The translations under genes were made by a program, and so were the position numbers. Below are positions 17,531-23,208 of a DNA stretch of 23,208 nt, in pieces. Numbering within the stretch: the first letter of the stretch is position 1; the number at the start of each line of letters is the position of its first letter. The DNA comes from Helicobacteraceae bacterium. GTDB taxonomy: Bacteria; Campylobacterota; Campylobacteria; Campylobacterales; Sulfurimonadaceae. The notes beneath the pieces are model-generated. The model was not told the DNA's origin and did no database searches. It saw nothing but the letters and a program-made list of their open reading frames with translations. The stretch is taken from positions 1 through 23,208 of the forward strand of contig JALUKO010000251.1 of the NCBI GenBank assembly GCA_027056525.1, in the 5' to 3' direction.

Positions 17531-17932
17531 ATGAAGCACTCAGTTGATATCATCAGTAAGCGCAAAAATGAGGTTTATTATGACTATATGCTTCGTGAAG
17601 ACAAACTCAGTGATGAGAAAGAAACAAAACGCCCCAAACCTGTCAAAAAAGTAAAAAAATCTTTTGGATCGCAGGAGATTCGTCTTAAAGATCTCTCTTT
17701 TGCACCCGATGGGTGGGAGGGTGTTTTCTATACCGGTTATTTTATCCTTGTTCCCTATATTGTCGGGAACCTCTTCTTGTTTTTCGTTATTACAGGAGGC
17801 GTTTTTGAAAACTACAAACTACTCGACACCAGTGCTTTTTTTATCATCTGGGCAATAGGCTATGAGATTGTCGCAACTATAGCTCTTACGTGGATTTTTA
17901 TCTCTTTTCTTAAATATGACACAAAAGAGTAG
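17531..17932 (+). CDS. Small two-helix membrane protein of unknown function
   Basis: A 133-residue protein that I do not recognise. Residues 1-60 are hydrophilic and basic (a Lys/Pro-rich segment at about 31-45, KRPKPVKKVKK). Two hydrophobic segments follow at about 66-90 and 102-126, and the protein ends in a short charged tail. By the positive-inside rule the basic N-terminal part should be cytoplasmic, with both ends inside. The start is well supported by AGAGGAAAG 3 nt before the ATG and by the extended -10 element upstream. It is divergent from nuoA and convergent with the AAA+ ATPase gene. The position beside complex I does not prove a link. Coding is supported by promoter, ribosome-binding site and hairpin placement. 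Confidence 0.8.
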   Translation: MKHSVDIISKRKNEVYYDYMLREDKLSDEKETKRPKPVKKVKKSFGSQEIRLKDLSFAPDGWEGVFYTGYFILVPYIVGNLFLFFVITGGVFENYKLLDTSAFFIIWAIGYEIVATIALTWIFISFLKYDTKE

Positions 17933-17947
17933 CTCTAAAAAGCTACT
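17928..17947. terminator. Bidirectional terminator-like hairpin between convergent genes
   Basis: AGTAGCT (17928-17934), loop CTAAAA, AGCTACT (17941-17947): a perfect 7-bp stem. The TAG stop of the plus-strand gene and the TAG stop of the minus-strand ATPase gene both lie inside the stem. Flanking runs are AT-rich (TATTT on one side, CTTTTG read on the other) but not long T tracts, so the strength is uncertain. Confidence 0.6.
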
Positions 17948-19679
17948 TATTTAAAAAACCCATCGATTTTTCACTATCAAAGTTCCCCTCTTTTTCTTTG
18001 CTGATCTCCTCTATGAAATCATCCAGTGAAAAAACAGGTTCCTCTCTTACTGCTACTTTATAAGCGGTATTTTTAATGATTAAATTTATCTGCCCACCCG
18101 TTAAGGAGTATTTTGCCAAAGACTCTATACTAAAACCATCTTCATAAGGCGCCTCTTTTGGAAGCATCTTCTCCCAAAGTTGTACTCTTTGGGACTGATC
18201 GGGTTTTTTAAACTCTATTTTGTAGTTAAAACGTCTCGAAAATGCTTTATCGATATTTTCAAGAAGATTCGTTGTTGCTATAAGCATCCCTTTAAAGTTT
18301 TCGATCTGCTCTAAAAAGATATTTTGCATCTGGTTGTGCATCTGGTCTGCACTTGAGCTTATACCGCTTGAACGCGCACTTAAAAACTGATCTGCTTCAT
18401 TGAGCAGTAAAATAGGTTCTGTTTTTGTTTTCTCACTCAACTCATAAAAAGTATCGAAAATTCTACGAACATTTTTTTCACTCTCACCCACATACATTGA
18501 GAGTATTTTAGAACAGTCAAAAGAGAGTACCTGTCGTTTGAGTGATTTGGCAAGGGAGTATGCAGTCATAGTTTTACCCGTTCCCGCATGACCGTAAAAG
18601 ATGATGCGGGCATCAATGCCACTCTTTTTATCCTTAATGCCCCACTCAACAAGACGGTTGACAACCTCTTTGTCCACCTGACGCATAAGGTTGTTAAGTG
18701 TATCTCTTGTTTTTTTGTTCAAAACAACATCATCAAGCGATGTTTCAGGCTCTATAAGTTCAAAAATATCCTGCTCATCCATAAGCATATCAAGCTTGAG
18801 TTTACGAACTTTTTTATTTTTTTGTGGATGAATAATACTTTGAAGCACATCATCTACTATATAAAATGAACGGGAAATACCCCCAAAAGGGTTAAGCATC
18901 TCTTCATAGTCAATAATACCGCCACTTAAAAGGTTTGAGCCCTCTTCCAAAAGAGATCGGTTTTTGATACGCTCGTACTCATCGAGTGAGATCAGATCGA
19001 TAAGAGTGTTCATCTCACGCAAAGACGCATCGGTCGCACTATACTCTTCACGTAAAAGTGCTATAAAGATCACCTGCTCTTTCGTGTCCATCTTTTTTTG
19101 TTTAAAAAATTTGTCAAGTACAAGATTTTCAGAAGTTTGCTCCACTCTTTCTTGTATCCGTTTCTCAAGATGCTGCAGTTTATTTTGGACTCTGTCTATC
19201 CCAAGAGAATGTTCATGAACATTTTGACGGATCACACTCATCTTCTGATAAAGCTCAATTCTAAAGAACTGATCCTGAAGATACTCCAAATGGTCTGCAT
19301 ACGGCTTAATATCAGGAAGATCAAGCTCAAGAGTACCATCTTGTAAAAGTTTTAAGAACGATGGGCTTAAACCTACGGCAGTGTTGAGAAGCTCCAGCGG
19401 AGTGACTTCTGAGATCTTTAAAGGTGTAAAGCTCTGCTGATGCAACCAACCCAACTCCAAAAGGATCTTTACATTTTGTAAATATTGTAAAAATTCATAC
19501 TTTTTACCCTCATACATATCCTGTAAAAGATCCAAAACAAGAACATCATCCTGCCCCTGCATATATCGTTTTGCCAAATACTGAAGCATTTGCGCCTCAG
19601 ATTTGCTACATTTTAAATGAACAAAAATTTCAGATTTTTCAATTTTTTTCGCTTCTAAAAAGTCAACTAGTGTTTTCAA
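17943..19679 (-). CDS. AAA+ ATPase, p97/FtsH-like subfamily
   Basis: A 578-residue predicted cytoplasmic ATPase. Residues 1-about 280 are a helical, charged N-terminal region with likely coiled-coil at about 150-185. The AAA+ module follows: Walker A GHAGTGKT (363-370), a pore-loop-like segment MYVGESEKNVRRIF (395-408), Walker B ILLLNEAD (423-430) with Asn where many AAA proteins have Asp, sensor 1 in IATTN (N471), arginine-finger candidates R482/R483 in FSRRF, and a sensor 2 region near TGGQINLIIKNTA (527-539). NEAD Walker B variants occur in other bacterial AAA families, so activity is likely kept. It resembles the Campylobacter AAA protein Cj0377 in size and layout, from memory. It starts with TTG 8 nt after the FadL-like gene, with AAGGGG upstream. 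Substrate unknown. Confidence 0.88.
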   Translation of the reverse strand: MKTLVDFLEAKKIEKSEIFVHLKCSKSEAQMLQYLAKRYMQGQDDVLVLDLLQDMYEGKKYEFLQYLQNVKILLELGWLHQQSFTPLKISEVTPLELLNTAVGLSPSFLKLLQDGTLELDLPDIKPYADHLEYLQDQFFRIELYQKMSVIRQNVHEHSLGIDRVQNKLQHLEKRIQERVEQTSENLVLDKFFKQKKMDTKEQVIFIALLREEYSATDASLREMNTLIDLISLDEYERIKNRSLLEEGSNLLSGGIIDYEEMLNPFGGISRSFYIVDDVLQSIIHPQKNKKVRKLKLDMLMDEQDIFELIEPETSLDDVVLNKKTRDTLNNLMRQVDKEVVNRLVEWGIKDKKSGIDARIIFYGHAGTGKTMTAYSLAKSLKRQVLSFDCSKILSMYVGESEKNVRRIFDTFYELSEKTKTEPILLLNEADQFLSARSSGISSSADQMHNQMQNIFLEQIENFKGMLIATTNLLENIDKAFSRRFNYKIEFKKPDQSQRVQLWEKMLPKEAPYEDGFSIESLAKYSLTGGQINLIIKNTAYKVAVREEPVFSLDDFIEEISKEKEGNFDSEKSMGFLNK

Positions 19680-19683
19680 ATTA

Positions 19684-19689
19684 CCCCTT
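19684..19689 (-). promoter_or_regulatory. Ribosome-binding site for the TTG start of the AAA+ ATPase gene
   Basis: AAGGGG lies 4 nt before the TTG codon at 19679-19677 and overlaps the TAA stop of the upstream FadL-like gene. No in-frame ATG lies near, so the TTG start is the best choice. The overlap suggests translation coupled to the channel gene. Confidence 0.6.
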
Positions 19690-20923
19690 AAAATTTATAA
19701 CCTAAGCCAATGGAAGCTATCAGAACATTAGAGTTCGAAAACTCTCCATCAACATCATCATTACTAACTGTTCTGCTCTCTCTCATGGAGTACAAAGCGG
19801 AGACGCCGATATTTACTTTTTCATTGATCTGATAACGCATACCCAAAGAAACAGACAAAGAGTTTGAATCCGGAAGCTCAAACCCTATCGTTTCATCCGG
19901 AACAGGAGACTCATCATAAACTGCACCCGCCATAAGCGTCAACTCATCAAGTTCCTGTGTAACACCCAAACGATATGCACTGACATCGTTCCAGTTTTTT
20001 GCAATAGGATCATCAAAATATGGTGTAAGATTTCCTATGTTGCCCGCATAGTTAAAATCTAACACTCTGTATGCAGACCAAAAGTTTCTCTCATAAACAA
20101 CTTCTACCGTAGTTTTAGAAGGAAGTGTGTAAGCAACTGCAAGATTTAAAGCTGCCGGAAGCGGTACGCTGACACTCCCTCCACCATCATAAGCAAGTGC
20201 TGTCGGATTGTATAGCTTGGCATCACCTTCAACTGTCAAGTTAACCTGTGAGCGGTAGGTAACACCGATATCGAAGTTTTTGTTTGGCTTGTAAGCCAGT
20301 GCCATATTGTATCCGAAATCTAAACTCTCCCCCGTCATATCTCTTGAAACAGCTGCTGTACTTTTTACGATACCCGATGTATGCACGATTCTAAAACCCA
20401 CTGCAAAAGCGACTTTACTGCTTATCTCAAAAGCTGCTGTAGGATTGATCTCTACAATCTCAAGTGTAAACTCCTCTGCCTTATCTTTGCCCGGAGCATC
20501 ATGCCATCTTTTTGAGAGTCCTCCCGGCACGACGATACTGAGTCCAACTCTTGTGTTATTTGCTAACTTCTCAGACACATAGTTAAAAGAGGGAACAAAA
20601 AAGTTTTCACGCTGCGCATTGATGTCGTAGTCTGTAGTATCTGTGGGAATTTTACCCTTATACTTCACCGGATCAAGTCCTATATAGATAAGGTCAGCTT
20701 CCAAAGAGCTGCCACTATCCATAAAGATCATATTGGCAGGGTTATAGTACGCTGCATCCGCTCCGTGAGAGTGTGCAACATTTGCAGCACTCAAAGCAAC
20801 TCCATTTGTGGAGACTTCCGGTATCTTGTACCCTCCGGCATATAAAGAACATGCTGTTACTAAAGATAAGAGGGCTAACTTTTTAGCTTTGTACTTGTCA
20901 CGCTTCACACCAACACTTAACAT
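19688..20923 (-). CDS. FadL/OmpP1/TodX-family outer-membrane channel
   Basis: Outer-membrane beta-barrel for hydrophobic solutes such as long-chain fatty acids or hydrocarbons; 411 residues from the chosen start. I choose the ATG at 20923 because GGAGAAG lies just before it; an in-frame TTG at 20947 has no ribosome-binding site. Residues 1-29 form a signal peptide (basic start, hydrophobic LALLSLVTACSLYA, then GGYKIPE). The FadL N-terminal hatch signature follows: GVALSAANVA with the NPA motif at 61-63 (AAYYNPANM). The rest alternates polar and hydrophobic residues typical of beta-strands, and the protein ends in GYKF, an aromatic C-terminus recognised by the BAM machinery. It is followed after 8 nt by the AAA+ ATPase gene and is divergent from a VolA-like lipase, which favours lipid uptake. 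The exact substrate is not shown by sequence. Confidence 0.92.
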   Translation of the reverse strand: MLSVGVKRDKYKAKKLALLSLVTACSLYAGGYKIPEVSTNGVALSAANVAHSHGADAAYYNPANMIFMDSGSSLEADLIYIGLDPVKYKGKIPTDTTDYDINAQRENFFVPSFNYVSEKLANNTRVGLSIVVPGGLSKRWHDAPGKDKAEEFTLEIVEINPTAAFEISSKVAFAVGFRIVHTSGIVKSTAAVSRDMTGESLDFGYNMALAYKPNKNFDIGVTYRSQVNLTVEGDAKLYNPTALAYDGGGSVSVPLPAALNLAVAYTLPSKTTVEVVYERNFWSAYRVLDFNYAGNIGNLTPYFDDPIAKNWNDVSAYRLGVTQELDELTLMAGAVYDESPVPDETIGFELPDSNSLSVSLGMRYQINEKVNIGVSALYSMRESRTVSNDDVDGEFSNSNVLIASIGLGYKF

Positions 20924-20927
20924 ACTA

Positions 20928-20934
20928 CTTCTCC
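20928..20934 (-). promoter_or_regulatory. Ribosome-binding site that sets the start of the FadL-like gene
   Basis: GGAGAAG lies 4 nt before the ATG at 20923. It argues against the longer in-frame TTG start at 20947 and gives a normal signal peptide. Confidence 0.7.
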
Positions 20935-20953
20935 AAAATAAAATCAAAAGTTC

Positions 20954-20959
20954 ATAATA
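20954..20959 (-). promoter_or_regulatory. Candidate -10 element for the FadL-like gene
   Basis: TATTAT on the minus strand (in GGTAGTATTATGAAC), five of six bases of TATAAT, about 30 nt before the ATG. A second TATTAT at 20968-20973 is an alternative. No clear -35 box. Confidence 0.3.
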
Positions 20960-21054
20960 CTACCAAAATAATACAAAATATTCACTAAGTTAGTTACACG
21001 GTATTCATTAAAATTTCATTTTTCATCCCTTTCAAGAAACTTCTAAATCGTTTT

Positions 21055-21063
21055 TGATAAAAT
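21055..21063 (+). promoter_or_regulatory. Extended -10 promoter element for the lipase gene
   Basis: TGATAAAAT, identical to the element before the 17531 gene, at a suitable distance from the start codon at 21093. T-rich DNA precedes it. The ribosome-binding site AAGGAGAAGG at 21082-21091 is strong. The 169-nt gap to the divergent fadL-like gene thus carries promoters in both directions. Confidence 0.6.
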
Positions 21064-21092
21064 GTAAGCGAATGTTTTTTTAAGGAGAAGGT

Positions 21093-23123
21093 ATGAGACG
21101 AGTTTTATTTTCCGCACTACTCGCATTTATGATGGTTGGGTGTGGCAGTGATACCAGTAATGATGTCACTTTAGAAGCACCCTATGAAGCAGGTAGTTAT
21201 GTTGTTTTTGATGCCAAAGGCGGAGATATCCCCTACCCGAACAATATTCTCTTTGCGGCAAATTCCAGCTCAACAAATGATGCTGATGGTGTCACACTTA
21301 ATATCCCTTACGAACCTTCAGATCCCGATGCAAGTGTCAAACATGCACTTAACGAACTGAACGGTTTCTCAACAACTTCACCTATCAGCGTAAGTTTTAA
21401 CGGAGAGATCAACGCATCTTCACTCTATGGCAACATCCACCTTTATGAGATCGGTGCTACAGGTATTGCGAGTGAACTTACTTTTCATGTACCAAACCTT
21501 ATTAACGGTGATTATATTGCGACAACAAGTGGCTCTAAAATAGTGATACTCCCGGTCAAACCACTTAAAAGTGCGACCAACTACGCTGTTGTTCTCACCA
21601 ATGGTATCGTTGACAATAACAACAAACCGATAGCTCCCGATGTTGCTTCTGAGTTACTTCTTAGAACAAGTGCTCTTGTCGATGCTACAGGAAACCATAC
21701 AAATTTAAGTATTGATGATGCAACAACCTTTGAGGGTATCCGCCAACTTACCCAGCAAATGATCGGCCTTACTTTAGCTTATGATACAAATATCAAAAGA
21801 GAAGATATAGTCAGTGCATGGAACTTTAAAACACAAAGCATAGGTGATATAGCCGATGCATTTGCCACCAACAATCCTACTGCGACTATGGGTCTGGCAG
21901 ACACTAACTTAACATCCAAAGATATCATTGCATCCACGGGTGCGGATGTCAGCAGTATGTATGGCATAGCAAAGGTATATGCCGGAACACTCTCTAATGT
22001 TCCGTATTACTTGGCAAAAGCACGATCCAAATACGACACAGCACCTCTAACAAACTCATTTGAGTTCAATGCAAGTTCATCACTGCCGGAGCTCAATGCA
22101 ACTATTAGCATTCCGGTACTTGCAACTGTACCCAACACATCCGCTATGCCTGCTGATGGCTGGCCGGTAGTGATTTTTCAACATGGTATCACACAAAACA
22201 GAACCAACCTTCTGGCTATCTCAGAAGCACTTGCAAATGCCGGCTATGCGGCAGTTGCTATCGACCTTCCTCTTCACGGTATAGATGACAATACAAGCGG
22301 ACTTTACCTACCAACACTTGAGCGTACATTTGATTTGGATCTTGTAAACAACACAACACTTGAAGCGGGTCCTGATGGTGTTATAGATCCTTCCGGAACG
22401 CACTATATCAACCTTGCTTCACTTCTAAGCTCACGTGACAATGTACGACAAACAACCTCCGACCTGATTGCTCTGCAAAACAGTTTTGGGAGTGTTGTGG
22501 CAACAGACGGCTTAAAATTTGATGCTTCCAAAGTTGCTTTTGTAGGTCACTCACTAGGGACTATTGCATCTTTTGGCTACCTCGCACACACTACACTTGA
22601 GGGTGTTACTTTGGCGATGCCAGGCGGCGGGATAGCACAACTACTCAACAACTCTGTTCGCTTTGGACCTATTATAGAAGCCGGGCTTGCAAGTAAAGGT
22701 ATTATCAAAGGAAGTGCCGATTATGATGCGTTTATGTTAGCTACTCAAACAGTTTTAGATGATGCAGACCCTATAAACTATGCAATGGTAGTTGGTGCAA
22801 CTCAAAATATTTTTGCTATAGAGGTAGTTGGGAACTCCACAGAGGGAACAAGTGATCAGGTTATTCCAAACTCAGTGGCAACCGCACCACTCGCAGGAAC
22901 GGAACCACTTCTGACTTATATGCAAACTGAAAATCTCACGGCATCCGCGAGTGTAAAACCAAACAAAGTTGCAAGGTTTACAGTGGGCGATCACAGCTCC
23001 ATACTTGATCCTTCCGCTTCTGTAAGTGCAACGGTTGAGATGCAAACACAAACGGCTTCTTTTGTGAACTCAACAGGTTCATACATTCAAGTCAATGATG
23101 CTTCCCTGCTTTATAACCCTTAA
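21093..23123 (+). CDS. VolA/Pla-1-type surface lipoprotein lipase (lysophospholipase-like)
   Basis: A 676-residue predicted secreted lipoprotein of the bacterial virulence-factor lipase family (VolA/Pla-1/cef type). Residues 1-16 are a short signal peptide ending in MVG before the lipidated C17, followed by GSDTSND, a polar linker. Residues about 30-300 match the family's N-terminal region, with the characteristic FDAKGGDIPYPNNILF near residue 39. The alpha/beta-hydrolase part follows: oxyanion-hole HG (H364-G365 in FQHGITQNRTN), nucleophile S487 in GHSLG, likely acid D588 in TSDQVIPN and catalytic H634 in GDHSSILDP. It should hydrolyse lysophospholipids or similar lipids at the outer membrane. 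In Vibrio cholerae VolA is encoded next to FadL; here a FadL-like gene is divergent. The substrate is inferred from the family. Confidence 0.88.
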   Translation: MRRVLFSALLAFMMVGCGSDTSNDVTLEAPYEAGSYVVFDAKGGDIPYPNNILFAANSSSTNDADGVTLNIPYEPSDPDASVKHALNELNGFSTTSPISVSFNGEINASSLYGNIHLYEIGATGIASELTFHVPNLINGDYIATTSGSKIVILPVKPLKSATNYAVVLTNGIVDNNNKPIAPDVASELLLRTSALVDATGNHTNLSIDDATTFEGIRQLTQQMIGLTLAYDTNIKREDIVSAWNFKTQSIGDIADAFATNNPTATMGLADTNLTSKDIIASTGADVSSMYGIAKVYAGTLSNVPYYLAKARSKYDTAPLTNSFEFNASSSLPELNATISIPVLATVPNTSAMPADGWPVVIFQHGITQNRTNLLAISEALANAGYAAVAIDLPLHGIDDNTSGLYLPTLERTFDLDLVNNTTLEAGPDGVIDPSGTHYINLASLLSSRDNVRQTTSDLIALQNSFGSVVATDGLKFDASKVAFVGHSLGTIASFGYLAHTTLEGVTLAMPGGGIAQLLNNSVRFGPIIEAGLASKGIIKGSADYDAFMLATQTVLDDADPINYAMVVGATQNIFAIEVVGNSTEGTSDQVIPNSVATAPLAGTEPLLTYMQTENLTASASVKPNKVARFTVGDHSSILDPSASVSATVEMQTQTASFVNSTGSYIQVNDASLLYNP

Positions 23124-23133
23124 AATATCACTC

Positions 23134-23160
23134 TATTCACTTCTCTTTTTGAAGTGAATA
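23134..23160. terminator. Hairpin terminator after the lipase gene
   Basis: TATTCACTTC (23134-23143), 7-nt loop TCTTTTT, GAAGTGAATA (23151-23160): a perfect 10-bp stem 10 nt after the lipase stop. The + strand continues TAAAAGC, the minus strand continues into GAGTGATATTTT, so it may serve both converging genes. It contains the stop codon of the partial minus-strand frame. Confidence 0.65.
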
Positions 23161-23208
23161 TAAAAGCTCTATCTCCTCTTTCCAGATCGTCTCATCAATG
23201 GTCTCAAG
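23137..23208 (-). CDS. 3' end of an unidentified minus-strand gene (partial)
   Basis: Read on the minus strand, the last 72 nt give 23 open codons ending in a TGA placed inside the terminator hairpin; the two other minus-strand frames contain stops here. The residues are charged and helix-like (ending IELLYSLQKEK), which is plausible for a real C-terminus. The gene would converge on the lipase gene. Too little is present to name it. Confidence 0.45.
   Translation of the reverse strand, partial: LETIDETIWKEEIELLYSLQKEK

Noticed and set aside
20924..20947. Eight-residue N-terminal extension of the FadL-like protein from an upstream TTG.
   Set aside because: No ribosome-binding site precedes the TTG, whereas GGAGAAG precedes the ATG at 20923, which also gives a normal signal peptide.

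Overview
The window looks like the chromosome of a member of the Campylobacterota (former Epsilonproteobacteria), most likely a Sulfurimonas-type sulfur or hydrogen oxidiser. The main clues are a complex I (nuo) operon with separate nuoC and nuoD, a tiny cysteine-poor protein in the nuoE place, a non-canonical flavoprotein in the nuoF place and two nuoG genes in tandem. AT-rich intergenic DNA and extended -10 promoters without clear -35 boxes fit the same group. The genus is inferred from gene content, not from a marker gene.

Region 1 (17117 down to 1, minus strand) is one tightly packed operon in the order nuoA-B-C-D-E'-F'-G1-G2-H-I-J-K-L-M-N. Gaps are at most 11 nt and many stops overlap the next start. 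nuoN runs off the left edge. The membrane arm (A, H, J, K, L, M, N) and connecting arm (B, C, D, I) look conventional, with key residues present. The electron-input end does not. In place of NuoE/NuoF there is a 74-residue protein plus a 678-residue fusion. The fusion joins a remnant of the NuoF N3 iron-sulfur domain to a GltD/NfnB-type FAD and NAD(P)-binding module with extra cysteine motifs. Two NuoG paralogues follow. The complex therefore probably exchanges electrons with a partner other than the standard NADH/FMN site (NADPH, NADH by another fold, or ferredoxin/flavodoxin), possibly in either direction.

Region 2 (17118-17530) is a 413-nt intergenic region between nuoA and a divergent small membrane-protein gene (17531-17932, plus). 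It holds promoter-like elements and a short direct repeat.

Region 3 (17943-20923, minus) holds a FadL/OmpP1-type outer-membrane channel gene followed 8 nt later by an AAA+ ATPase gene with a TTG start. The ATPase converges on the small membrane-protein gene across a hairpin that contains both stop codons.

Region 4 (21093-23123, plus) is a lipoprotein of the VolA/Pla-1 type lipase family, divergent from fadL. The pairing suggests lipid hydrolysis at the cell surface and uptake of released fatty acids through the FadL-like channel. A hairpin follows, and the last 72 nt appear to be the 3' end of a minus-strand gene.

I saw no tRNA, rRNA, CRISPR array, insertion sequence or prophage gene.
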